DNA of 64,000 bases from Fidelibacterota bacterium (GTDB taxonomy: Bacteria; Fidelibacterota; Marinisomatia; SCGC-AAA003-L08; TS1B11), in contig SCKJ01000009.1 in assembly GCA_004124875.1 (NCBI GenBank), forward strand, positions 28,840 to 92,839. The letters are read 5' to 3'. A model generated the notes under the pieces. That model ran no database searches, was not told the origin of the DNA, and was given only the letters and a program-made list of their open reading frames with translations. Positions 7,275-14,927 of this stretch are shown here, piece by piece. Position 1 is the stretch's first letter; each line of letters begins with the position of its first letter. Made by a program: the position numbers and the translations under genes.

Positions 7275-8804
7275 ATGGACAATAGGCATACCATACGTTG
7301 GACTGTATTAGGGTTGGCATTTGCCCTCTATACATCGGGTTGCCTGGATACTATACAGCCGCCGGACACTGACGATCCATCATTGAACGTTGACACGGCG
7401 GATGTAAACATCCCTGTCAAGTTAATATCTCCTCTAGATAGAGCATACTTCGAGGGAGGAGACCAAGTATTGTTTGCTTGGCGTCCACTCGAAGACGAGG
7501 CCAGCTATACCCTCATTCTGGCTCGAGATTCAAACTTCACAAGTTTGTACGACTCAATAACTACAATCGATACGGCCGCTACTCTCTCTCTCGGGCAAGG
7601 CCCATATTACTGGCGCGTGGTCGCCACTAATGACCGCGGAAATTCTACCAGTGACTACCGGCTGATTGGTGTGGATGTGTTTACCAGCCACTACCCCAAT
7701 TTGCGCCGAGCTTACAGTATCGACCCCGCCCATATGTTTGAGAGCAGTGGAGGAGGTTACAAAATATTTCTCGTGTCTCACCGGCCGTATGGAATAGGCC
7801 AGATTTTGTCAATCTCAAGTAGCGGTGGTGTATTCAGTGAAAAAATATTTTGGGAGAATAGCGCTTTTCTGGAACTTGCCAATGTAATTCAGCACGAAAA
7901 TGGCGATTTTACTTTAATTGGGACGCAAATATGGATGATTGACCATTACGGGGGCACCATAAAATTCAATAGCAATGGTGATCTCATCTGGGAGACGATA
8001 CTCCGCGCCATACCACAGTGGTTTAGCGCTGATGTCCACCTCAATCATGGTACCATTGCCTCTAGCGATGGCCTTATAGTGACGGGCTGGGGTAATGCTG
8101 TCCTCAAAGAGGGTGAACCAAAGGAATCAGCCATGTATCTGGCAAGTCTAGACTCCCAAGGTAAGTTATTGAAGGAACAGTTTCTGAGCAGAAACAGCGC
8201 CGCTGGTTTATACGTGCATTACAATGGAGACACAACTTACACGGTGCTGGCGAGTTGGTACTTTGAAAACGAGGCCGCCCTGATGCCAGCCATTCTAACC
8301 GTAGACGATTCACTTTCCGTTCAATCGGTCATTCCCATTTCGGGTATTGGGGAAGAAATAGTGATTGTCAGACCTCTTGAGAATAATCAAATTCTTGTTG
8401 TCCTTTACCGAAGTCCTACCGAGCCTTTACAGTTGCTAAAAATGGATCTACAGGGGAATGTAGTATCCAAGGTAGTTATCGCCCTCCCAAGTAATGTTGC
8501 CTTGTTCGACGTGCAGCCAACAGCTTCTGGGGGATTTGCCGTAACAGGTCATATTAGTACTGGACTTGATATTCCGGGCGCCAACATTTTTTTCGGTCTA
8601 TTTGATGCTACCGGCAATAAGAGATGGACAAACCAACTTGAAATGCCCAATACGAATTATAGCAAAAGTGTCCTTCCTTTGGCTGACGGGGGCTTCCTGA
8701 TTCAAGGATCAACCAATGCGTATCTTATTCCGGAGCTTCGGGAGGGTACCGAGTTGATTTTGGTGAAGATTACATCCAATGGCCTCAATATGCCCCCTCA
8801 GTAA
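7275..8804 (+). CDS. lipoprotein with FN3-like domain and propeller-like repeats
   Basis: A 509-residue predicted lipoprotein (lipobox YTSGC, Cys23). Residues 50-135 look like a fibronectin-III/Ig domain of the kind seen before surface beta-propellers (ISPLDRAYFEGGDQVLFAW, YYWRVVATNDRGN). Residues 145-505 hold repeated units with Gly-Gly turns and a small-talk pattern of strand, DGGFLI/SGGFAV, and TG (for example TASGGFAVTGHIS, LADGGFLIQGSTN), as in WD/PQQ-type propellers that are probably surface exposed. No catalytic motif is visible. The gene is visibly more AT-rich than its neighbours and is followed by a repeat-laden intergenic region, so recent acquisition is possible. Confidence 0.65.
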   Translation: MDNRHTIRWTVLGLAFALYTSGCLDTIQPPDTDDPSLNVDTADVNIPVKLISPLDRAYFEGGDQVLFAWRPLEDEASYTLILARDSNFTSLYDSITTIDTAATLSLGQGPYYWRVVATNDRGNSTSDYRLIGVDVFTSHYPNLRRAYSIDPAHMFESSGGGYKIFLVSHRPYGIGQILSISSSGGVFSEKIFWENSAFLELANVIQHENGDFTLIGTQIWMIDHYGGTIKFNSNGDLIWETILRAIPQWFSADVHLNHGTIASSDGLIVTGWGNAVLKEGEPKESAMYLASLDSQGKLLKEQFLSRNSAAGLYVHYNGDTTYTVLASWYFENEAALMPAILTVDDSLSVQSVIPISGIGEEIVIVRPLENNQILVVLYRSPTEPLQLLKMDLQGNVVSKVVIALPSNVALFDVQPTASGGFAVTGHISTGLDIPGANIFFGLFDATGNKRWTNQLEMPNTNYSKSVLPLADGGFLIQGSTNAYLIPELREGTELILVKITSNGLNMPPQ

Positions 8805-8851
8805 TCGAGCCAGGCCTCTGGATGAACTATGCGGCTGTCAACACCCCGCGG

Positions 8852-8913
8852 CCCCTAAAACTTCTCTCCCTTGGCCTCCCGCAGTTGGCTGCCCACGGGC
8901 CGGATGCGGCTCC
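8852..8913 (+). repeat. 62-bp direct repeat, left copy
   Basis: It matches 9887-9948 at 61 of 62 positions (one G/C difference). The right copy holds the last 19 codons and stop of the membrane-protein gene at 9890-10342. This left copy is therefore an orphan fragment of that gene's 3' end. The two copies bracket the toxin-antitoxin genes. The rest of 8805-9243 holds only the two short dispersed repeats and no credible gene. Confidence 0.85.
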
Positions 8914-8920
8914 CTTCATT

Positions 8921-8947
8921 GTCATTCCGGGCAGGACTAGGAATCTC
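8921..8947 (+). repeat. dispersed intergenic repeat, direct copy 1
   Basis: GTCATTCCG at 8921 and GGAATCTC ending at 8947, 27 bp overall. It has the same ends and the same length as the copy at 9050-9076, and a related inverted copy is at 2651-2685. Confidence 0.55.
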
Positions 8948-9049
8948 AATTGCAGGCTAAATTAAACCCCTCATATCGTTCAGCGTCATCCATGTCAATT
9001 TAGGTACATCGCCGCACCCAAAAGTCCGCTACTATATGCGCTCCCCGTT

Positions 9050-9076
9050 GTCATTCCGAGCCGAGTGAGGAATCTC
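9050..9076 (+). repeat. dispersed intergenic repeat, direct copy 2
   Basis: GTCATTCCG at 9050 and GGAATCTC ending at 9076. A half copy in the other orientation (AGATTCC) follows near 9096. These repeats sit between the orphan 62-bp copy and the antitoxin gene. Confidence 0.55.
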
Positions 9077-9243
9077 CCTTAGCGCTACCAAACTCAGATT
9101 CCTCATTGCACCTGTGCTGAGGCAATCTGGATCGAAAGGATCGAAGCATTCGGGTTAAATTTAGTTTGTGGGAAAATCCCACTTATACCTTGCCCCACTT
9201 TTCTACCATGCTTACCTTCCGGCATATAAGTAAAGGAAAGACG

Positions 9244-9591
9244 ATGCCAACTTCAAAAACGGCGGAAGAATCGCCTGCGACACAGGACATGTTCGTGTCA
9301 GGCACTTTCAAATACGTCGATTCCCGCACCATCGATGCCAAGGCGCGGGTCTCCCTTGGGCAGGAGCTGACCCGGCGGCTTCAGGCGGCCGGACCCGTCG
9401 AGTCTTTCAACGTATTCATGGATGATAACGGCCACGTGCTGCTGGTCCCCATGCAACATATTCCGGTGAGCGAAATGTGGACCTGGACCGGCAAGGACAT
9501 CCGGGAGAGTTTTGACCGCGCCAAGGCCGATGTTGCCCAGGGCCGGACCGTTAAGGTAACGAACCTTGACAAGTTTCTCGATGAACTATAG
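9244..9591 (+). CDS. antitoxin-like protein of a RelE-type toxin-antitoxin pair
   Basis: A 115-residue protein (an ATG 26 codons upstream is open, but AAAGGAAAG just before 9244 favours this start). The middle part (YVDSRTIDAKARVSL, then GHVLLVPMQHIPVSEMW) resembles the AbrB/MazE-type swapped-hairpin DNA-binding fold. The C-terminus (DIRESFDRAKADVAQGRTVKV, then a DKFLDEL end) is the amphipathic region that antitoxins use to cover a RelE/YoeB toxin. It should bind its own promoter and neutralise the toxin. Its stop overlaps the ATG of the toxin frame at 9581, the usual coupling. Function is inferred from this context and pattern. Confidence 0.7.
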   Translation: MPTSKTAEESPATQDMFVSGTFKYVDSRTIDAKARVSLGQELTRRLQAAGPVESFNVFMDDNGHVLLVPMQHIPVSEMWTWTGKDIRESFDRAKADVAQGRTVKVTNLDKFLDEL

Positions 9592-9893
9592 AGTATTTCG
9601 GCCTGTATAAGCTGGTCTTTACCAACACCGGTCAGGATCAGTTACGTGCTCTCAAACGGAGCAAGGGGCATGCGGCAGAGTATAAGGCGACCGTTAAGGC
9701 CCTCAAGTTCCTCCAGTCAGATCCCCGGCACAAAGGCCTGAACAGCCATAAGTACCATTCCCGGACCGGGCCGGGAGGCGAACCGGTATTTGAATCCTAC
9801 GTTCAGGCCAAGCGGCCCAACCCCTATAGGATATTCTGGTATTACGGCGGTGGCAAGACGATCATCGTGCTCAACATCGTCCCGCACCCCTAA
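9581..9893 (+). pseudogene. RelE/ParE-type toxin, frameshifted near its start
   Basis: An open frame from about 9585 to the TAA at 9891-9893 encodes a RelE-superfamily mRNA-interferase-like protein: YKLVFTNTGQDQLRALKR, AEYKATVKALKFLQSDP, the NSHKYHSRTG segment, and RPNPYRIFWYYGGGKTIIVLNIVPHP at the end. It has no start codon in frame. The expected ATG at 9581, overlapping the antitoxin stop, opens another frame (MNYRVFR, then stop at 9608). Removing one base from the GGCC at 9600-9603 joins the two into a normal toxin of about 103 residues. It is either an inactivated toxin or a base-call error. The stop overlaps the stop of the convergent membrane-protein gene. Confidence 0.75.
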
Positions 9894-9948
9894 AACTTCT
9901 CTCCCTTGGCCTCCCGCAGTTGGCTGCCCACCGGCCGGATGCGGCTCC
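9887..9948 (+). repeat. 62-bp direct repeat, right copy
   Basis: The partner of 8852-8913 (61/62 positions). It contains the stop and last codons of the membrane-protein gene and, on the other strand, the final codon and stop of the toxin frame. Offset between the copies is 1035 bp. Confidence 0.85.
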
Positions 9949-10342
9949 ACAGGAGGAATATCAACCCGATGGTGGAGAGCACCTGCACCCCGGCCACGAA
10001 AAATCCCAACGGCAGCATCGCAAAATCGCCGCTGACGCCCATCCATACCTCCACGATGAACCGCGTGAGGGTGCTCAGGGTAAAGGACCAGTAAAACAGC
10101 AATACGGCCCGGGGATTATAGCGCGTGTCATCCTTGGGAGGCCGGGGGAAAAACCAGGTGGCGACGCCGAGAATCATCAGCAGCATACCGCCCATGAGGA
10201 TCACGTGAGTGTGTGCCGAGACCAGTGTCACCGGAATGACCCAGCCGAATACTTTCGCGCCGTACATGTAGAGCCCCGTAAACAGTCCCAATGCAAAAAA
10301 CAGGAAGGCCGTCTTTATGAAATACCTGGCAGTCGAGTGCAT
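9890..10342 (-). CDS. four-helix membrane protein, CcoN/NorB-like
   Basis: A 150-residue integral membrane protein with four predicted helices (about residues 8-28, 36-62, 82-100 and 110-135). The segment VSAHTHVILMGGMLLMILGVATWFFPR resembles the helix of haem-copper oxidase subunit I/NorB relatives in which histidines coordinate haem, and short relatives of that fold occur as stand-alone proteins. At 150 residues it is far too short to be an oxidase, so electron-transfer or haem-related membrane functions are only suggestions. It follows uvrC by 20 bp. Its 3' end is duplicated at 8852-8913. Confidence 0.6.
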   Translation of the reverse strand: MHSTARYFIKTAFLFFALGLFTGLYMYGAKVFGWVIPVTLVSAHTHVILMGGMLLMILGVATWFFPRPPKDDTRYNPRAVLLFYWSFTLSTLTRFIVEVWMGVSGDFAMLPLGFFVAGVQVLSTIGLIFLLWSRIRPVGSQLREAKGEKF

Positions 10343-10362
10343 GATCAGTTCCTCAAAACATT

Positions 10363-12204
10363 CTAGTTGCGGTTAATTTTAGCGGCCCGTTCCTTGACGA
10401 GCTGGGCCAGGGAGATGGGAATGCCCGACCGCTTTGCGATTTCATCGGCGTCACTGCCGGCAAGCTCCTCAAGGTTGGCAAAGACCTTCCATATGGCCTG
10501 GAGCCTCTTGGGTCCCACACCTGGCAGATCGTCCAACACCGATGCGGTCATCTTTTTGCTGCGAACCTGCCGATGAAAGGTGATGGCAAACCTGTGCGCC
10601 TCATCCCGCACCCGGCGCAGCAATAACAGCCCCGCGGAATGCTTGGCGATGTTAAACGGCTCGGCGTGGCCCGGCCGGTAGACCTGTTCCAGGCGTTTGG
10701 CCAGCCCGATTACCGGCACGTAGCTCAACCCCAGGTCATTCAGCGCCGCCTTGCCCATGGAGAGCTGCCCCTTCCCGCCATCAATGAGCACCAGGTCCGG
10801 CAGGGGCGATTTTTCATCCAGTACCCGTTTATACCGCCGCGAGACCACTTCGTACATGCTGGCATAATCATCCGCCCCGGCCACCGTTTTGATGTGGTAC
10901 TTGCGGTACTCACTTTTGCGCGGTTTGCCATCGATAAAACAGACCATCGACGAAACCGGGTGCTCGCCCTGAATGTTGCTGTTGTCGAAGCCCTCAATGC
11001 GACGCGGAGCCGCTTCCAGGCCCAAGTCTTCCTGCAACCGCTCGACAGAATTAGGCACCAGCTCCCGGCGGCGGCTTTTCTTGATCTTGATCTCGTTGAG
11101 CATGAGGGTCGCGTTGCGGCGCGCCATAGCCAGTTGGTCGACCCGGTCACCCCTTTGGGGATGGATCAGCGCCACCTTGCCGCCCGCCTTTTCACTCAGC
11201 CATTCGGCAATTTCTTCATAGCCGCCTGTTGGCAGCGGCACAATGACTTCACCGGGAATGAAGTCTGCCTGCGTGTAGTACGCTTTCAGGAATCCGTACA
11301 GGTTATCTGCCATGGCGTCGGGATCGGCCACCACCAGATCGAACTTCTCCTTGCCGAGCAGCCGGCCTTGCCTGATGCGCATCACGACCCCGACCCCATA
11401 GGTCGAGGCCACATCAATGTTCAGGACATCGCGATCGACAGGCTTGCGGCTGATCACGGCCTGCCGGTCGGCATAATGGCGCATCGATTGGAACTGGTCC
11501 CTGATGCGGGCGGCGTCCTCAAACTGGAGGTTGGCCGAAGCCTCCAGCATGGCCTTTTCAAGCCCCTTCATGATCTCCGCCGAGCGCCCCTGCAGGAAGT
11601 CCGTCACCTGGTTGATCATCGCCTGATAATCGGCCTCGCTCTGCAAACCTTCGCACGGTCCCAGGCAGCGCTTGATATGGTAATCGAGGCAGACTTTGTG
11701 CTTTTTGGCCGCAATGGTTTCATCCGTGATGTGATAGAGACAGGTGCGGATGGGAAATATTTTGTGCAGCACCTGCAACGTTTCCCGGAGGCGGCGCACG
11801 TCGGTATAGGGACCCAGATATCGATGGCCATCGTTTTCGACGCGGCGGGTCAGGATCATTTGGGGGTAAGGCTCTCTGGTGATCTTGAGGAAGGGGAACG
11901 ACTTATCGTCCTTGAGCATGACGTTGAAGCGGGGCTGATGATGCCTCACCAGGTCCTGCTCCGCCACCAGCGCTTCGATTTCGGTGGGCAGCACAATCCA
12001 ATCGAGATCGGTGATTTTCGGCACCATTTTACGGGTCTTGAAATCTTTGCTGTCAGCCGAGTGGAAGTAAGACCGCACACGATTGCGCAGCACCTTGGCT
12101 TTGCCGATGTAGATGATGGCCCCGGTTTTATCCTTGAACAGATAGACCCCGGGCTGCGAGGGAAGCGCCTTGATCTTCTCTTGGAGCGTCAGTGTTTCTG
12201 GCAC
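10363..12204 (-). CDS. uvrC: UvrABC excinuclease subunit C
   Basis: A 613-residue protein making both incisions in nucleotide-excision repair together with UvrA/UvrB. The N-terminal GIY-YIG nuclease makes the 3' cut (PGVYLFKDKTGAIIYIGKA, residues 18-36). Next come the Cys-rich segment (CLDYHIKRCLGPC), the UvrB-interacting UVR motif (about 205-240, LQFEDAARIRDQFQSM), the RNase H-like 5' nuclease (RRIEGFDNSNIQGEHPVSSMV, LVLIDGGKGQL, HRFAITFHR) and C-terminal helix-hairpin-helix pairs (LDDLPGVGPKRLQAIW). It is full length. The start is GTG and overlaps the upstream epimerase gene by 16 bp. Confidence 0.97.
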   Translation of the reverse strand: MPETLTLQEKIKALPSQPGVYLFKDKTGAIIYIGKAKVLRNRVRSYFHSADSKDFKTRKMVPKITDLDWIVLPTEIEALVAEQDLVRHHQPRFNVMLKDDKSFPFLKITREPYPQMILTRRVENDGHRYLGPYTDVRRLRETLQVLHKIFPIRTCLYHITDETIAAKKHKVCLDYHIKRCLGPCEGLQSEADYQAMINQVTDFLQGRSAEIMKGLEKAMLEASANLQFEDAARIRDQFQSMRHYADRQAVISRKPVDRDVLNIDVASTYGVGVVMRIRQGRLLGKEKFDLVVADPDAMADNLYGFLKAYYTQADFIPGEVIVPLPTGGYEEIAEWLSEKAGGKVALIHPQRGDRVDQLAMARRNATLMLNEIKIKKSRRRELVPNSVERLQEDLGLEAAPRRIEGFDNSNIQGEHPVSSMVCFIDGKPRKSEYRKYHIKTVAGADDYASMYEVVSRRYKRVLDEKSPLPDLVLIDGGKGQLSMGKAALNDLGLSYVPVIGLAKRLEQVYRPGHAEPFNIAKHSAGLLLLRRVRDEAHRFAITFHRQVRSKKMTASVLDDLPGVGPKRLQAIWKVFANLEELAGSDADEIAKRSGIPISLAQLVKERAAKINRN

Positions 12205-12593
12205 AGCTCTATCAGCACGCCACAGGTGGATTTGGGGTGCAGGAACGCAATTTGGTTGCCTTCGGCGCCGAGGCGGGGCTGTTCATCTATGAGCTCGATG
12301 CCCCGGCCTTTCAGGTGCGTCAGCCACGCCTGCAGGTCGTCGACTTCAAAGGCAAGGTGGTGCAGGCGCGCGCCCCGCTTGTCTAAAAATTTGCTGATGG
12401 GAGAATCCACCGAAGTGGGCGTGAGCAGCTCGACTTTCCCGCCACCCGTATTGAAAATATGGGTCATGACCTGCTGGCCAGCCACCTCCTCCTCGCCGGC
12501 ATCCTTAAGCCCCAGCAGAGCGCCGAACAACTGCCGGGCCTGCGATGCCTCTTGCAGAGCGATGGCAACATGTTCAATGCCCAGAATTTTCAT
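12189..12593 (-). CDS. mce: methylmalonyl-CoA epimerase
   Basis: A 134-residue vicinal-oxygen-chelate protein that interconverts (R)- and (S)-methylmalonyl-CoA in propionate metabolism. It shows the expected metal ligands: His in IEHVAIAL, His in the HHLAFEVDD block, and Glu in the terminal VLIELCQ. GGKVELLTP, GARLHHLAFEVDDL and FLHPKSTCGVLIEL are typical. The length is normal. Its neighbours are enoyl-CoA hydratase upstream and uvrC downstream (overlapping). No methylmalonyl-CoA mutase or propionyl-CoA carboxylase is in the window, so the rest of the pathway must lie elsewhere. Confidence 0.93.
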   Translation of the reverse strand: MKILGIEHVAIALQEASQARQLFGALLGLKDAGEEEVAGQQVMTHIFNTGGGKVELLTPTSVDSPISKFLDKRGARLHHLAFEVDDLQAWLTHLKGRGIELIDEQPRLGAEGNQIAFLHPKSTCGVLIELCQKH

Positions 12594-12652
12594 TGCTGTA
12601 TCTGACTGTCCCCGGCCGGCTTGATTGAATGGGTCGTGCTGGAGGTCATGCT

Positions 12653-13432
12653 TTACCTTTCAGCATCACCGAATTCGGTGGGACGCTTCTCCAAAAATGC
12701 CTGGGTGCCCTCCAACATCTCCTCGGTGCCGAAGAGGGCGCTGAACAGCTCCGCCTCCAATTTCAGGCCCTTTTCCAGAGACAACTCCAGCCCTTCGCGC
12801 ACCGCCCTGAGCGTGGCCGCGACTGCGGCGGGACCCTGTCTGGCGATCTGCTGGGCCAACTCACCGGCCGCGTTAAGCAGGTCATCCTGGGAAGTTACCT
12901 TGTTGACCAGGCCTATGCTGAGCGCGCGGGCTGCGTCGACGCGGCGGCCGGTTGTGAGCATCTCCAGGGCCAGACCTTTGCCGATGATGCGGGGCAAACG
13001 CTGGGAGCCGCCAAAGCCGGGGATCACGCCCAGTCCTACCTCCGGCTGTCCCATAATGGCGTTTTGCGAAGCGATACGGAAATGGCAGGCCAGGGCCAGT
13101 TCGCAGCCGCCGCCGAGGGCAAATCCGTTTATGGCAGCGATGACAGGCACATCCATGTGCTCTATCTGACGGGTGAGATTCTGCCCGAGCGCGGCATAGG
13201 TCAGGGCGGCCGGCGGGTCCATCTGCGCGAATTCCTTGATGTCGGCGCCTGCTACAAAAGCCTTGTCGCCTGCCCCCGTAAGGATGATGGCGCGTACGGA
13301 AGAGGCAGCCAGGCCGGTAAAAACAGCAGAGAGCTCGGCGATCATTTCCGTGTTTAACGCATTGAGCGCTTCCGGCCGGTTAATGGTGACCGTGGCAATC
13401 CGATTTTGGACATCCGTTAAAATAGTTGGCAT
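12653..13432 (-). CDS. enoyl-CoA hydratase/isomerase family protein
   Basis: A 259-residue crotonase-fold enzyme that hydrates trans-2-enoyl-CoA in fatty-acid or amino-acid breakdown. The oxyanion-hole segments are GADIKEFAQM and INGFALGGGCE. Both catalytic glutamates of true hydratases are present, Glu111 (GGCELAL) and Glu131 (GQPEVGLGVIPGFGG), 20 residues apart as in rat liver hydratase. A short-chain hydratase, or crotonase of a butyryl-CoA pathway, is most likely. It lies 18 bp after trkH and 59 bp before the epimerase gene, so it is part of the long minus-strand run. Confidence 0.92.
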   Translation of the reverse strand: MPTILTDVQNRIATVTINRPEALNALNTEMIAELSAVFTGLAASSVRAIILTGAGDKAFVAGADIKEFAQMDPPAALTYAALGQNLTRQIEHMDVPVIAAINGFALGGGCELALACHFRIASQNAIMGQPEVGLGVIPGFGGSQRLPRIIGKGLALEMLTTGRRVDAARALSIGLVNKVTSQDDLLNAAGELAQQIARQGPAAVAATLRAVREGLELSLEKGLKLEAELFSALFGTEEMLEGTQAFLEKRPTEFGDAER

Positions 13433-13450
13433 GGCAGTGAGCCGCTCACA

Positions 13451-14917
13451 TTACTTCCAGAATGTTCTGCTGAAGAGGACCATGACCGTAAATATCTCCA
13501 GCCTGCCCAGCAGCATGGTGAACGACAGCACCCACTTGGCCCCAGCATGCAAATGGGCATAATTGTCGTAAGGGCCGACAGAGCCAAATGCCGGGCCAAT
13601 ATTTCCCAGCGCCGATGCCGATGCAGCCAGCGCGGAGAAAATATCCATGCCAAATCCGGCCAGTATCACCGATACGACCAGAAATATGGCCAGATAGAAC
13701 AGCAGGAAACCAATGGTGTTGCGTATAACATCCTCATGCAATGCATCTTTTCCGATCCGCACCGGGATAATAGCGTTGGGATGTACCAGCTTGCGCATTT
13801 CGGAGCGGATAAATTTGACCAGCACTAGAATGCGGATAACTTTAATGCCGCCGCCTGTGGAACCGGCCGAGCCGCCCACAAAAAACAGCGCGAACAACAG
13901 CATCTGCGCGAATGGCGACCAGAGCTGGTAATCGACCGTTCCATAGCCCGTCGTCGTGGTGATGGAAGCGGAGAGGAACAGCGCCTGACGGAAACTGTAC
14001 TCAGTCCATCCGTATTGATGAATGGAAATATCAACGAATATGCCGGTGGCGAAAAGGGCCACCACACCGAGGAAAAAGTAGAGCTCGCGGTTGCCACTGT
14101 ACAGATTCTGGCCGCCGAGCAGAAATTTGCCATGCAACGTGAAGTTGATTCCGGCGATGAGCATAAATATGATAATCAGGTATTGATTGTAGGCCCCCAT
14201 GCTGTTGATGCTGTCGTTGTTGATGGAGAACCCGCCGGTGGCCATGGTCGTGAAGGAATGCGTGAGACTGGAAAACCAGCTTTGGCCCCCCGTCCTCAGT
14301 AATATTACTTCGGCGACGCTGAATATCAGGTAAGTGAGCATGAGTGTTTTGGCTGTCTGTTGGATGCGTGGCTTAATCCTGTCGACGGTGGGCCCTGGAA
14401 TTTCCGCCTTGAGCAGGGAGGTGCCACCCATGCCCATAAACGGCAGGATAGCAACGGAGAACATGATAATTCCGATGCCGCCAATCCACTGGATAAAAGA
14501 TCGCCACAGCAGGATGCCATGCGGCAGCGATTCGATGCCGTCGGGCAGATGCGGCATGCGCGCGGCGTCTCCAAGGATGGTGGCGCCGGTGGTCGTCAAG
14601 CCCGACATGGTCTCGAAGAAGGCGTCGGTAAAGGTGGGAATGGCCCCGGACAGCATAAACGGCAGCGACGCAAACAGCGCCATCGTCAGCCAGCCCAGCG
14701 TCACAATGGCAAAACCGTCGCGGCTGGTCAGGGCAACCTTGGACCGCGTTACCAGATATCCTGGCAAACCTACCCCCAGGCAGATCGCCGACGAGCGGAG
14801 AAATGCGGTGAGATCGCCATCGCCATAATACCAGGCGCCGGCTGCCGGCAGGAACATGAACACGCCCGTGAAGCCGGTGAGCGCAAACAGGATATTCAGG
14901 ACCGCTCTTTTGTGCAT
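13451..14917 (-). CDS. trkH: Trk-type K+ uptake membrane subunit TrkH
   Basis: A 488-residue potassium (or sodium)-translocating channel subunit of the TrkH/KtrB family with four M1-P-M2 repeats. Recognisable pieces are MSGLTTTGATILGDA, RSFIQWIGGIGIIMFSVAILP, FTTMATGGFSINNDSI, SASITTTTGYGTVDYQLW, and GGSAGSTGGGIKVIRILVL. Filter-like TTTGAT, TMATGGF and TTTTGYGT segments are visible. The frame is open 35 codons further upstream, but those would overlap trkA out of phase; ATG 14917 follows a GGGGG stretch and begins MHKRAVLNILFA, the natural start of the first helix. It works with the adjacent trkA. Confidence 0.95.
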   Translation of the reverse strand: MHKRAVLNILFALTGFTGVFMFLPAAGAWYYGDGDLTAFLRSSAICLGVGLPGYLVTRSKVALTSRDGFAIVTLGWLTMALFASLPFMLSGAIPTFTDAFFETMSGLTTTGATILGDAARMPHLPDGIESLPHGILLWRSFIQWIGGIGIIMFSVAILPFMGMGGTSLLKAEIPGPTVDRIKPRIQQTAKTLMLTYLIFSVAEVILLRTGGQSWFSSLTHSFTTMATGGFSINNDSINSMGAYNQYLIIIFMLIAGINFTLHGKFLLGGQNLYSGNRELYFFLGVVALFATGIFVDISIHQYGWTEYSFRQALFLSASITTTTGYGTVDYQLWSPFAQMLLFALFFVGGSAGSTGGGIKVIRILVLVKFIRSEMRKLVHPNAIIPVRIGKDALHEDVIRNTIGFLLFYLAIFLVVSVILAGFGMDIFSALAASASALGNIGPAFGSVGPYDNYAHLHAGAKWVLSFTMLLGRLEIFTVMVLFSRTFWK

Positions 14918-14927
14918 GGACCCCCAG

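Noticed and set aside
10639..12624. 661-codon plus-strand frame across uvrC
   Set aside because: It lies entirely opposite uvrC and the epimerase gene, with codon structure driven by them; no family signature.
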